Part shown: positions 28,803 to 37,187 of the stretch, in pieces
Numbering within the stretch: the stretch's first letter is position 1
How the letters are laid out: every line of letters starts with the position of its first letter
NCBI GenBank assembly: GCA_913775095.1
Contig: CAJYIW010000011.1
Coordinates: 1 to 45,260 of the forward strand
Direction of reading: 5' to 3'
DNA length: 45,260 bases
Source of the DNA: an uncultured Siphonobacter sp.
Lineage (GTDB): Bacteria > Bacteroidota > Bacteroidia > Cytophagales > Spirosomataceae
Notes under the pieces: model-generated
The model's input: only the letters and a program-made list of their open reading frames with translations
Told to the model about the DNA's origin: nothing
Database searches by the model: none
Made by a program: the position numbers and the translations under genes

Positions 28803-28847
28803 AGAGCTGGAGATTAAAGAAATTCTAATCTCCAGCTCTATTTTTTT
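28803..28847 (+). terminator. Terminator after the transketolase operon
   Basis: AGAGCTGGAGATTA pairs with TAATCTCCAGCTCT (28803-28816 with 28826-28839), and a T-run follows. Confidence 0.9.
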
Positions 28848-28923
28848 ACCCTTACTTTAGGGGTCGATTCTCTCCTATTTCACTGATTTTAACATTTCAA
28901 AGGGCTTTTTGCTGCCAACTCGC

Positions 28924-28955
28924 TTGCAGTGAGTCGGGGCAATTGTATATACTTG
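28924..28955 (+). promoter_or_regulatory. Putative promoter of the ECF sigma cassette
   Basis: TTG at 28924-28926 and TATACTTG at 28948-28955 (one mismatch to TAnnTTTG) are 21 bp apart, with the ATG 25 bp further on. Confidence 0.45.
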
Positions 28956-28979
28956 CTTTTCAATATTCAACAACGAACC

Positions 28980-29519
28980 ATGACCGATCAGGAACTGCTT
29001 GATAAATTTGCGAACCCGGAGACGCGGAACTACGCGTTCAATCTGTTGGTTCGTAAGTATCAGCAGAAGGTCTATGGATTGATTCGTAAAATGGTAATCG
29101 ATCATTCCGATGCGGATGATCTGACGCAGGAAACGTTCATTAAGGTCTGGCAGCACCTGGAAACGTTCAGGGGCGACTCCCAGTTGTATACCTGGATCTA
29201 CCGGATTGCCAGTAACGAAACCTTTAATTTCCTGAACAAAAAACGTCGCCGTTTTTTCCTGTCGCTCGATGTGGTAGACCATGAACTGGAAGCCAAAATT
29301 GACGCCGACCCCCTGCTCTCGGGTGATGACATTCAGAATAAGTTACAAAAAGCCATCCTGCGTCTGCCTGAAAAACAACGGCTGGTTTTCCACATGAGGT
29401 ATTACGACGAAATGCCCTACGAGGAAATGTCGGAAGTGACGGGTACTTCAGAAGGAGCTCTGAAAGCTTCCTATCACCACGCCGTAAAAAAAATTGAAGA
29501 ATTTTTAAATGGAAATTAA
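28980..29519 (+). CDS. ECF-type RNA polymerase sigma factor
   Basis: A 179-residue ECF sigma factor. Sigma region 2 has the DADDLTQETFIKVW core element; region 4 near residues 115-170 (LPEKQRLVFHMRYYDEMPYEEMSEV) binds the -35 box. The ATG at 28980 is chosen because 17 residues of the longer ORF have no match to the family. The next two genes encode a one-TM protein and a Spy-like periplasmic protein, so the three form a probable envelope-stress module. A small hairpin (AAACTGAT/ATCAGTTT, 29560-29580) lies between this gene and the next. Confidence 0.92.
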   Translation: MTDQELLDKFANPETRNYAFNLLVRKYQQKVYGLIRKMVIDHSDADDLTQETFIKVWQHLETFRGDSQLYTWIYRIASNETFNFLNKKRRRFFLSLDVVDHELEAKIDADPLLSGDDIQNKLQKAILRLPEKQRLVFHMRYYDEMPYEEMSEVTGTSEGALKASYHHAVKKIEEFLNGN

Positions 29520-29617
29520 ACTTTGCGAACGTAGTTTGTTCCAAGTTAAAATTTTCAACAAACTGATAATCAATCAGTTTTGATTTAATTATCCGCTGAT
29601 TTTATTGGATAACTACA

Positions 29618-30055
29618 ATGGATAATAAAAAAATACGTTTGGCGGACCTTCCAAAGATTAACCCCGTCCAGACTCCAGACTCATACTTTGAGGATTTGCC
29701 CCAGCGAATTCAGGCTCGTGTGCATCAACAACCAGCTAAAGTTCTGAAGCCTCACTGGACGGCCCGGCACAGCTGGTTGTCGGCGGGGGCTGCCGCCAGC
29801 GTTGCCATTCTGATGTACCTGAGCTGGCCTACCCGTCAGGATTCCATTGGCGTGGAGACGCTGAGTCAATTACATTCCGAGGATATTGTTCAGTACCTGG
29901 AACACGAAAATGTTTCCGTACTGGATCTATCCGAGGTATCGAAAAACAAGATTCTGATTGACAGTTTAAGTAATAATCCACTGCCCGCCGTCAGGGTTTC
30001 CAAAAAGGAGATCCTAGAGCAACTTTCCCTGGAAGACATTGACGACATTATTTAG
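29618..30055 (+). CDS. One-TM protein after the sigma gene, candidate anti-sigma factor
   Basis: A 145-residue protein. Residues 1-50 are cytoplasmic, with TPDSYFEDLPQRIQARV, a pattern common at the start of small Bacteroidota membrane proteins. A single membrane helix lies at about 52-69, and residues 70-145 are predicted periplasmic, acidic and end in IDDII. There is no zinc-anti-sigma HxxxCxxC motif. The gene order between an ECF sigma and a Spy-like protein supports an anti-sigma role, by context only. Confidence 0.65.
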   Translation: MDNKKIRLADLPKINPVQTPDSYFEDLPQRIQARVHQQPAKVLKPHWTARHSWLSAGAAASVAILMYLSWPTRQDSIGVETLSQLHSEDIVQYLEHENVSVLDLSEVSKNKILIDSLSNNPLPAVRVSKKEILEQLSLEDIDDII

Positions 30056-30095
30056 TTCTAATACCCACCGTCACCGCGGTTTTTCCCTGAATACT

Positions 30096-30551
30096 ATGAA
30101 AATCTGGATCGCAGGTAGTTTGTTTTTCTTTTTGTCGCTGACCATTCAGGCTCAGAACAAAGGCAAAGAAGGCCAGCAACAAGTCCGGGCCGCCAAAATC
30201 ACCTGGATTACGAACCGACTTAATCTGACGCCCGACCAGGCCAAAGATTTCTGGCCCCTGTTTAATGAATACGAAGACAAGCGACGGGAAGTACGTCACC
30301 GCATCCGTCGCCTGAATGGGGAAACCAATAACCTTTCGGCCAGCGATGATGCCATCCGCAAGAACCTGAAGGAAATCCTTGATCTGAAACAGCAGGAGGT
30401 GGATCTGGAGCGGGAATATCAGGCGAAATACCTGAAGGTGATTAACGTAAAACAGTTGTCTGAGTTATACAAAGCCGATCAGCGGTTTACTCAAATGCTG
30501 ATCCAGCGACTCAATCACGATAGATCTCCGAAAGACAAGGATTCGAATTAG
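30096..30551 (+). CDS. Spy/CpxP-like periplasmic protein
   Basis: A 151-residue exported protein with signal peptide MKIWIAGSLFFFLSLTIQAQ. The mature part is helical, with the LTPDQAKDFWPLFNEYEDKR motif, an LTxxQ-type sequence as in Spy/CpxP, and high charge. Related proteins act as periplasmic chaperones or stress sensors. The ATG at 30096 follows the previous stop by 40 bp; the longer ORF begins with a TTG inside the previous gene. Terminator 11 bp downstream. Confidence 0.78.
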   Translation: MKIWIAGSLFFFLSLTIQAQNKGKEGQQQVRAAKITWITNRLNLTPDQAKDFWPLFNEYEDKRREVRHRIRRLNGETNNLSASDDAIRKNLKEILDLKQQEVDLEREYQAKYLKVINVKQLSELYKADQRFTQMLIQRLNHDRSPKDKDSN

Positions 30552-30561
30552 TCTCTGAATT

Positions 30562-30611
30562 ACCCATAAAAAAGCAGCGTGTTCGAACGAATACGCTGCT
30601 TTTTTATGGGG
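30562..30611. terminator. Terminator after the sigma cassette
   Basis: 19-bp stem (ACCCATAAAAAAGCAGCGT and complement, 30562-30580 with 30593-30611) with the palindromic loop GTTCGAAC and a T-run in the right arm. Confidence 0.85.
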
Positions 30612-30775
30612 TTTCTGCCCTCATTTTGGGAATGCTGGAAAACATTTTATTCATAAAAAAGTCTAAGTAATTAAAACTTACGTTCGTATGTAAGAATTGC
30701 TTTTCAACATTTAGATTCGTTAGGCTATTTATGTTACTCATCACTGAAAAATCCCATTACCATCCCTTCAACCGT

Positions 30776-31429
30776 ATGCGTTCTTTCTTCATTGCCCTGG
30801 GTGTACTCTGGGCCGGAGTGGCTTCGGCCCAACGAGAAAATATTTCGATTGGTCCAATGGTCGGTGCCAGCTATTCTACTTTACCCAATCTTGGCTCCTC
30901 TGTTCAGACTACCAAGTATAAGGTAGGCCCGGCGGCGGGGATCTTTGTTAACTATAGCATTAAAGAGCACTTCGCCTTATCAGCGAACGTTCTGTACGCT
31001 CGCTGGGGAACCACCCTCGAAACGCCCGCTCCTTCGTCCAATTTGAATCTTGACTATGTGCACGTACCCATTTTAGCCACTTACTTTTTCGGCAACGATA
31101 TGGGCCCCGGAGCGGTTCGCCCCAAGCTTTTCCTCGGACCCAGTGTCAGCTTTCAAACGGGCCAGTCGGGAAATCCTCTGATTAACAGAGAAGCTTTCAA
31201 TAAAATCGATGTGGGAGCCACGGCGGGTGCTGGCCTGAACATTGGTTTTGCCCGTCAGCAGTGGTTAAACATTGATGTCCGGTATAACCTTGGATTTAGC
31301 AAAGTGTACAAGGATACGCATGCTCTTAATGACGTTCATAACCAGTCTTTCTCGGTACTGGTAGGTTATAGCTTTCCGCTGGGTTCGTACGATAAAAAGA
31401 AAAATTCTTTTTCAGGAAGAACTCGTTAG
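30776..31429 (+). CDS. PorT-family outer-membrane beta-barrel protein
   Basis: A 217-residue protein with signal peptide MRSFFIALGVLWAGVASA-Q. It is a small beta-barrel of the outer-membrane/PorT type: ENISIGPMVGASYS, alternating strands, LDYVHVPILATYFF and a final SFSVLVGYSFPLG. Function unknown; such proteins may serve in envelope biogenesis or adhesion. The ATG at 30776 fits the signal peptide; ATG at 30731 would add 15 polar residues. Confidence 0.78.
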   Translation: MRSFFIALGVLWAGVASAQRENISIGPMVGASYSTLPNLGSSVQTTKYKVGPAAGIFVNYSIKEHFALSANVLYARWGTTLETPAPSSNLNLDYVHVPILATYFFGNDMGPGAVRPKLFLGPSVSFQTGQSGNPLINREAFNKIDVGATAGAGLNIGFARQQWLNIDVRYNLGFSKVYKDTHALNDVHNQSFSVLVGYSFPLGSYDKKKNSFSGRTR

Positions 31430-31445
31430 GCAAGGTTTACTCCAT

Positions 31446-31478
31446 AAAAAAGGCCCGGATCGCTCCGGGCCTTTTTTT
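31446..31478. terminator. Bidirectional terminator
   Basis: AAAAAAGGCCCGGA with TCCGGGCCTTTTTT, 14-bp stem, between the convergent beta-barrel and algH-like genes. Confidence 0.9.
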
Positions 31479-31489
31479 GTTACCTATCA

Positions 31490-32083
31490 TTAATTCAGGC
31501 GGGGATCAGTCGGGTAATGAGAAAGAACCCGGTAAGCTCCTCCCATTTTTCGCAGGATGGTTCGCCAGAGCTGGTCCGTCTCGGTATCCAGAAGATCCGT
31601 GGCTTCGACTCTGGTGACAATCCATGAGTCACGATTTAATTCATTACTCAGCTGTCCGGCATTCCAGCCGGAATACCCAATGAAGAAACGGATATCCTCC
31701 GCTTTCAGAGAACCCAGATTCAGCAGTTTTTTTACCTGTTCGAAGTTACCACTCCAGTAGAGATCTCCTTCCAGCTGAATCGAACCCTCAATCAGGTCCG
31801 GCCGACGGTGAATGTAATGAAGCGTATTTTTTTCGACCGGCCCGCCTACATACAGCGGAACGTCCGGATAAATGTCGTCTTCCATGACATCATCCAATAA
31901 TAGCTCCGTCGTTTGATTTAACACCAGACCGAAAGAACCCTGCTCGTTGTGTTCGCAAATCAGTACTACACTTCGCTCAAAATTTTCATCACCCAAAAAA
32001 GGTTCAGCCAACAACAAAGAGCCCTTGGTTACCTTCGTTTGAGCATTGTTTTTCCCGGGTAGAAAGTCGCTCAATTCCTTCAT
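31490..32083 (-). CDS. YqgE/AlgH family protein
   Basis: A 197-residue DUF179 protein. The motifs KGSLLLAEPFLGDENFERSVVL, GLVLNQ, VGGPVEKN and FIGYSGWNAGQL are typical. AlgH/YqgE proteins are widespread and of unresolved function, linked to alginate regulation only in some pseudomonads. Convergent with the beta-barrel gene; an intergenic of 325 bp separates it from the DeoR-type regulator gene. Confidence 0.92.
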   Translation of the reverse strand: MKELSDFLPGKNNAQTKVTKGSLLLAEPFLGDENFERSVVLICEHNEQGSFGLVLNQTTELLLDDVMEDDIYPDVPLYVGGPVEKNTLHYIHRRPDLIEGSIQLEGDLYWSGNFEQVKKLLNLGSLKAEDIRFFIGYSGWNAGQLSNELNRDSWIVTRVEATDLLDTETDQLWRTILRKMGGAYRVLSHYPTDPRLN

Positions 32084-32408
32084 GGTCAGATCTCATTTAA
32101 AATCACGGTAAAACGGTGCTAAAGCAAGATAACTTAATTTATCAGCAAAACCGTGTACTTTACCAGTAAAAAAATCTGCCAAAACCGAAAAAGAGGTAGC
32201 GTTTTTGGTAGGGAGTTTTGCGTTTTTCTGATTGATCATCTCTCCGGTCCATGTCAATCGGTAAAGCCGGGCTACTGAAAAAGCGAAATGGTATTCAACG
32301 AAGGAGACGCGGAGTTGAAAGCACCGTGTCTGCGACAACCATTCACTAAAACGACTTCCACAACAGGTATTCTATCATTCACTCCCTCAATCATTCAATA
32401 TTGACTCT
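32084..32408. other. Gene-free interval, nothing recognised
   Basis: 325 bp without a gene that I can support. It is AT-rich and holds an 81-residue ORF with no family-like features. The algH-like promoter must lie here on the minus strand, but no clear -33/-7 pair was found. Confidence 0.4.
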
Positions 32409-33167
32409 TCACCAGATTTCAACGCCTTTATTTCGATAGGATTCTATATTCTCATTAGCGGTCTGGGAGGACGTGATCAGTAAGTCCAGTTCTTCATAGT
32501 CACAAACCTTACAGGTCTCGGCGGTATTAAACTTATCCTTCCAGGCCGTTGCAATGACTTTTTTGGATACCTGAGCCATCTTTTGCTTCACCAGAGCCTC
32601 TTCCCAGTAGGGAGTCGTTACCCCCAGTTCGTGGTGAATGGAACAGACGCCCATGATGCAGAAATCCGGACGCAGCCGCTCAATCGTATTGATAACCGCT
32701 GCCCCCAGGGTTACCTGGGCCCGCTTGAAAATCCAGCCGCCCATGACGTGCACTTCAACGTTAGGATGTTCGCTGAGAATCTGGGCAATGGAAAGACTAT
32801 TCGTAAAAATCTGGGCGTTCAACTCCGGCGGCAAAGACCGGGCGATCAGCATATTAGTCGACCCATTATCCAGAATAATCGTTTGTCCGGACTCAAACAA
32901 CGGGAGAGCTTTCCGGGCAATTTCCTGCTTTTCATCCTGAGCGTAGGCGATTCGTTCGGTCAGTTTCAAAGGAGCCGGAGCTTTAGGAACCGACGGAATG
33001 GCTCCTCCGTGGACTTTCTTTAATAACCCCGCCTTGGCCAGTTCATTCAAATCCCGACGAATGGTATCATCTGACACGGTAAGTTCCTGGCTTAGCTCTA
33101 CGGAACTTACCCGTTGGGACAGAGCCAGTTTCTGAAGGATGTATTGCAGGCGTTCTTCGCGGAGCAT
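32409..33167 (-). CDS. DeoR/GlpR-family transcriptional regulator
   Basis: A 252-residue repressor-type protein with an N-terminal winged HTH (SSVELSQELTVSDDTIRRDLNELAKAGLLKKVHGG), then the sugar-phosphate-binding DeoR sensor domain with DNGSTN, TNSLSIA and MGVCSIHHELGVT. It should bind a phosphorylated sugar or nucleoside. The ATG at 33167 is chosen; an ORF from a TTG at 33194 is nine residues longer and less likely. It is divergent from the HAD-NT5C-MFS genes and probably controls them. Confidence 0.9.
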   Translation of the reverse strand: MLREERLQYILQKLALSQRVSSVELSQELTVSDDTIRRDLNELAKAGLLKKVHGGAIPSVPKAPAPLKLTERIAYAQDEKQEIARKALPLFESGQTIILDNGSTNMLIARSLPPELNAQIFTNSLSIAQILSEHPNVEVHVMGGWIFKRAQVTLGAAVINTIERLRPDFCIMGVCSIHHELGVTTPYWEEALVKQKMAQVSKKVIATAWKDKFNTAETCKVCDYEELDLLITSSQTANENIESYRNKGVEIW

Positions 33168-33191
33168 TTCGGTTTTATTCGGTTTTACTCC

Positions 33192-33199
33192 CAAAAGTA
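33192..33199 (-). promoter_or_regulatory. -7 box for the deoR-type gene
   Basis: On the minus strand TACTTTTG matches TAnnTTTG perfectly, 25 bp before the ATG. Confidence 0.45.
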
Positions 33200-33276
33200 A
33201 TGATTATTTAATTTGGAAGTATGCGTTTTGTTACGGTTTTTTGTTGATATAATTCTTAAATAACGAAAAATAACGC

Positions 33277-33966
33277 ATGAAGTTAGTCATATTCGATATG
33301 GACGGAGTACTGGTGGATAGTGAACCTATCTATCATCATTTCCATCCCTATTACTTCGAAACTCAGTTAGGCATTACCTTAAGTCAGGAAGAACTGGACA
33401 GCGTCACGGGCGTGGCTCCCCGGGAGATTTTCGGTCGATTCAAGACGATTTACCCGGATAAGCTTCCTGAACCTGCCGTTGTCTACGTGGAACGGGAGTA
33501 TGATTTATTAATGGAAAAATTTGCCAGTCTGGAGCCTTTGCCCCTGGTACCGGGCATTGCGGAAGTACTAGTTACGTTGCAGGAACAGCAGATTTCTATG
33601 GTTCTTTCTTCCTCTAATCAGCGTCGAATGATTGAGCTGTGTCTGGATCGATCCGGATTCCGGCCTTACTTCCAGAATATTCTGAGTGGAGAAGACGTCC
33701 CCCGCTCCAAGCCTGATCCCGAAATTTTTCTACGCCAGGCCGCTTTTTACGGAGTTAAACCTGAGGAGTGTCTGGTTATTGAAGACTCTACGAATGGCTG
33801 CCGGGCCGCTAAAGCAGCGGGTATGGCTTGCCTGGGTTACGTCAATCCCAATTCAGGAAATCAGGATTTATCGCTGGCCGACTGGCGAATCGATTCCTGG
33901 AATGACGCTTCCCTGTCTCAATTAATGACCATCTTAAACAGTACGGATTTACAAACGGTTTTATAG
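33277..33966 (+). CDS. HAD-family phosphatase (beta-phosphoglucomutase-like)
   Basis: A 229-residue HAD hydrolase with the full motif set: DMDGVLVDSEP (D7 nucleophile, D9), SSSNQ, the RSKPDPEIF lysine and EDSTNGCRAAKAAG. A helical cap of the C1 type lies after motif I. It acts on a small phosphorylated metabolite, perhaps a sugar phosphate; identity not determinable. It starts an apparent operon with a nucleotidase and an MFS transporter, divergent from a DeoR regulator. Confidence 0.9.
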   Translation: MKLVIFDMDGVLVDSEPIYHHFHPYYFETQLGITLSQEELDSVTGVAPREIFGRFKTIYPDKLPEPAVVYVEREYDLLMEKFASLEPLPLVPGIAEVLVTLQEQQISMVLSSSNQRRMIELCLDRSGFRPYFQNILSGEDVPRSKPDPEIFLRQAAFYGVKPEECLVIEDSTNGCRAAKAAGMACLGYVNPNSGNQDLSLADWRIDSWNDASLSQLMTILNSTDLQTVL

Positions 33967-33968
33967 GT

Positions 33969-34508
33969 ATGAAACGAATTCTGATTGATATGGACGACGT
34001 GCTGGCGGATGCCTCCGGACGTTTCATTGAATATTGTGTGAATCGGGTCGGCAAAACGGTTACCCGTGAGTTACTACAGGGACCCAATTGGGCCGAAGCC
34101 GTTGATATTCACGCCGATACTGTTAAAACCTGGGTTCACGAACCCGGCTTTTTCCGGGGCATGCAGGTGATGCCCGATGCTCAGGAAGTAGTGAAACGAC
34201 TGCTTAGTCACTACGAAGTGTTCATCGTTTCAGCGGCCACGGAATTTCCTAATTCGCTGAAAGAGAAAGTAGACTGGCTGGCCGAGTATTTCCCTTTCAT
34301 TGACTGGCGGTACATCGTCCTTTGCGGACACAAGTGGATGATTGATGCAGATTACCTGATCGACGATCATGAAAAAAATCTGAGTACCTTTCGTGGGACA
34401 CCGATATTATTCGATGCCCCTCATAACCAAAGGCTGGAAGGCTACCAACGCGTAAAAACCTGGCGTGAGGTGGAACGATTACTGTTGCCCGCTCAGGTTG
34501 AGGCATAA
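33969..34508 (+). CDS. 5'(3')-deoxyribonucleotidase-like HAD protein (NT5C family)
   Basis: A 179-residue protein with HAD motifs DMDDVLAD (D7, D9), SAATEF and LIDDHEKNL. It resembles the NT5C family that removes phosphate from deoxyribonucleoside monophosphates. The start lies 2 bp after the previous stop, so translation is coupled. The companion MFS gene follows in 32 bp. Confidence 0.85.
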   Translation: MKRILIDMDDVLADASGRFIEYCVNRVGKTVTRELLQGPNWAEAVDIHADTVKTWVHEPGFFRGMQVMPDAQEVVKRLLSHYEVFIVSAATEFPNSLKEKVDWLAEYFPFIDWRYIVLCGHKWMIDADYLIDDHEKNLSTFRGTPILFDAPHNQRLEGYQRVKTWREVERLLLPAQVEA

Positions 34509-34540
34509 GCCAAGACCAAACCGAAACTGAACTGACCCTT

Positions 34541-35701
34541 ATGATTTCTTCTGAAATCACCGAACCCCAGCGACTGAACTATCCCGCCGCCCGATTAGCG
34601 GTCAGTACCTTTTTCTTTTTAATGGGGCTGAGTTTTTCCAGCTGGGCGGCTCGAATTCCTGACATTAAGGATGCCATGCATTTAAGTCCGGGTCAGCTCG
34701 GCACAATCCTGCTGGGCATGCCGCTGGGTTCGCTGGTGGCACTGGCTCCGGCGGGATGGCTGGTTACCAAAATCGGCAGTCGAAAGGTAACCTTGTGGTC
34801 GGTGATCGTTTACGTAGGTTTATTACCCCTTCTGGGATTGACAACCGAAGGCTGGCAACTGGGCCTCATTCTGTTCTGCTACGGAGCGGCTGGTGATGTG
34901 GCCAATATTGCGGTCAATACGCAGGTAGTTAGCGTGGAAACCGGATTGGGAAAACCCATCATGTCTTCCTGCCACGGACTGTTCAGCATGGGAGCTTTTG
35001 CCGGGTCAGCTCTGGGTGGAGTGGCCATTGCTTCTCACCTTACGCCTCTGTACCATTTTCTGGCGGTACTGATCCTCTCGGTGTTTATTGCTTTGTTTTC
35101 GTTTCGTTCCCTGATCAGTACGGATCGTAACGAACAGACCAGCTCCGAAAAAACTCCGCTGTTTGTCCTGCCCGATCGAGCGTTACTCCTGCTGGGGCTC
35201 ATATCCTTCTGCTGCATGCTGACCGAAGGTGCTATGGCCGACTGGTCATCCCTGTATTATCGTCAAAGTGGTGGAGTGGTAGCCTCCATGGGTTATACCG
35301 CATTTACGATTACCATGGCCGCGGGCCGGTTCATGGGCGACTGGCTCACCGTTCACTATGGTATCCGTAAGATGCTTAAAATGAGCGGATTAGGCATTGC
35401 TCTGGGAATGGCTCTGGCGGTAGGAATGCCCTTTCCCATGGCCGTCATTGCGGGTTTCCTGATTATTGGGTTTGGCGTTGCCGCCGTAGTTCCACTGGTG
35501 TATTCCGAAGCGGGACGATCCGAAACCATGTCGGCGGGCATTGCCCTGGCAGCCGTATCTACCGTGGGCTATACCGGATTTCTGATGGGACCGCCCCTGA
35601 TCGGTTTTATTGCCGAAGCCGCTACGCTTCGAATCGCCCTGGCCATCGTTATTATTCTGGGCTTCATGATCTGGTTATTGGCCCGTCGAATCAAACGCTA
35701 A
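34541..35701 (+). CDS. MFS transporter, YbjJ-like
   Basis: A 386-residue protein with about 12 transmembrane helices. The segment LSFSSWAARIPDIKDAMHLS followed by the GTILLGMPLGS helix and MSSCHGLFSMGAFAGSALGG resembles YbjJ and related sugar or drug-type MFS carriers. Substrate unknown. It ends the HAD-NT5C-MFS operon. In E. coli ybjI (HAD) is next to ybjJ (MFS), so a linked phosphatase/transporter pair is not unique. A terminator follows. Confidence 0.87.
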   Translation: MISSEITEPQRLNYPAARLAVSTFFFLMGLSFSSWAARIPDIKDAMHLSPGQLGTILLGMPLGSLVALAPAGWLVTKIGSRKVTLWSVIVYVGLLPLLGLTTEGWQLGLILFCYGAAGDVANIAVNTQVVSVETGLGKPIMSSCHGLFSMGAFAGSALGGVAIASHLTPLYHFLAVLILSVFIALFSFRSLISTDRNEQTSSEKTPLFVLPDRALLLLGLISFCCMLTEGAMADWSSLYYRQSGGVVASMGYTAFTITMAAGRFMGDWLTVHYGIRKMLKMSGLGIALGMALAVGMPFPMAVIAGFLIIGFGVAAVVPLVYSEAGRSETMSAGIALAAVSTVGYTGFLMGPPLIGFIAEAATLRIALAIVIILGFMIWLLARRIKR

Positions 35702-35727
35702 CTTAAAGTATATCCGGTAGTCAAAGA

Positions 35728-35757
35728 AAAAACTCCACTCAAACGAGCGGAGTTTTT
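35728..35757 (+). terminator. Terminator after the MFS gene
   Basis: AAAAACTCCACTC with GAGCGGAGTTTTT, one A-C mismatch, with T-run. Confidence 0.75.
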
Positions 35758-35890
35758 CAACCTTCCCACTATAAACTACTCTGATAAAATCTGTATATCC
35801 TTCAGGGCTGAGCCCCCACTGATGTTCCGTTTGATACGTTCCGAAAATGAATCGGACTGAATGGTTTGATGATTTTCGCGGGAAAAGGTC

Positions 35891-35908
35891 AAATCAAAAA
35901 TTTGATTT
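35891..35908. promoter_or_regulatory. Palindrome, candidate operator
   Basis: AAATCAAA-AA-TTTGATTT has perfect 8-bp arms with a 2-bp spacer. It lies about 250 bp before the EamA gene; AT-richness makes chance formation possible. Confidence 0.3.
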
Positions 35909-36135
35909 TAATGATTCCTCCTGATTTCACGCCGCCTTTTTAAAGCATCATTCATAGTCCCAGGCACTGCTTCAAAAGCCTACCACTCAGTCTGGATTTG
36001 AATTAAGCATGGAGCGAATCTGAAACAAAACCGCTCGGTATATTTTAATTCTATTTTAAGTTCCTTATTGCCTGAAAACTAGCTTTCAGATCCGAATCAT
36101 TCCTATTCTGAATGCCAGTAGCCGTAGATTTCCTG

Positions 36136-36143
36136 TACATTTG
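36136..36143 (+). promoter_or_regulatory. -7 box of the EamA transporter gene
   Basis: TACATTTG is a perfect TAnnTTTG match, ending 20 bp before the ATG. No TTTG lies at the normal -33 distance. Confidence 0.5.
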
Positions 36144-36163
36144 CTACGCTTTTTTCCTTTCTT

Positions 36164-37096
36164 ATGAATAACACCTCTACCCTGAAAATCTGGTCGGGTT
36201 TGCTTTACCTGTATCTAGCCTGGGGAAGTACCTATCTGGCTCTTCATTATCTGGTTGAAACCGTTCCGCCCCTAATGGCTTCCGGGTTTCGGAATCTTTC
36301 AGCAGGTGTTATCATGATGATCTGGGCAAAAATCACTGAACCCCAGGTGAAACTCAGCTCAAAGGCCTGGATTACTTCCCTGATTATAGGTACTTTATTA
36401 TTAGGGGTTGGCAACGGCGGTGTGACCATTGCCCTGGCCTGGGTTCCCACCGGTTACGCCGCCCTGATCGTGGCAGCAGTTCCTATCTGGCTGGTGCTGT
36501 TACAATGGCTCTGGCTTCGAACGATCCCCAGTCCTCTGGTTATGATCGGCGTATTGATCGGTCTGGCTGGAGTGGGTTTATTACTGGACTTCGACTCGTT
36601 CTCGCTGGAAGGAGATTCGGCTCAGTTTACGCTGGGTATCATTGCCTTATTGACGGCTACCTTTTGCTGGAGCCTGGGTATGATCGTCTCGCAGCGGGCT
36701 CAGTTGCCCTACTCGGCAGCCTATCTTTCAGCCATGCAAATGCTGGGCGGTGGCACCGTTACCCTGCTGGGAAGTCTGATTTCGGGTGAATTTCCCCGGT
36801 TGAACACGGACGGATTCAACCTGAGTACTTTATACTCTTATTTATACCTCCTGATCTTCGGGTCATTGCTTGGTTTTTCGGTATTTAGCTGGTTATCTCA
36901 ACGTACTTCTCCTACCTTACTGGCAACGTACAATTACGTTAACCCTCTGGTTGCCCTGCTTCTGGGGTATGTATTTGTGAATGAGCCTTTATCGCTGAAA
37001 GTGATTATTGCCGCAGGAATCATCATTCTGGCGGTTGTATTGATTTCCATAGGTCAGCGGCTGAAAAAAAGAGTTGAACTGGCTCAACAGGAATAG
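36164..37096 (+). CDS. EamA/DMT-family permease (YedA-like)
   Basis: A 310-residue membrane protein with ten helices and two EamA repeats. The first helix LYLYLAWGSTYLALHYLVETVPP, the GYAALIVAAVPIWL segment and the YNYVNPLVALLLGYVF end are those of the YedA-like drug/metabolite exporter group. Substrate unknown; amino acids or related small metabolites are exported by some relatives. Isolated gene with its own promoter. Confidence 0.88.
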   Translation: MNNTSTLKIWSGLLYLYLAWGSTYLALHYLVETVPPLMASGFRNLSAGVIMMIWAKITEPQVKLSSKAWITSLIIGTLLLGVGNGGVTIALAWVPTGYAALIVAAVPIWLVLLQWLWLRTIPSPLVMIGVLIGLAGVGLLLDFDSFSLEGDSAQFTLGIIALLTATFCWSLGMIVSQRAQLPYSAAYLSAMQMLGGGTVTLLGSLISGEFPRLNTDGFNLSTLYSYLYLLIFGSLLGFSVFSWLSQRTSPTLLATYNYVNPLVALLLGYVFVNEPLSLKVIIAAGIIILAVVLISIGQRLKKRVELAQQE

Positions 37097-37187
37097 CAAC
37101 CCGACGGGTAAGGTGCGTTCCACCGCAATCACGTCTACTCTCAGGAACCTTAATGTATTTAGTTACTCTAATCTCTATTGTATTGGT

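Larger units (their letters stand above)
35758..36163. other. Gene-free interval with one palindrome
   Basis: About 400 bp without a supported gene. It contains the palindrome at 35891-35908 and the -7 box of the EamA gene near its right end. Confidence 0.5.

Noticed and set aside
32093-32338. 81-residue ORF on the minus strand
   Set aside because: Composition is unlike its neighbours' proteins, there is no family motif, and it lies in the upstream region of algH.
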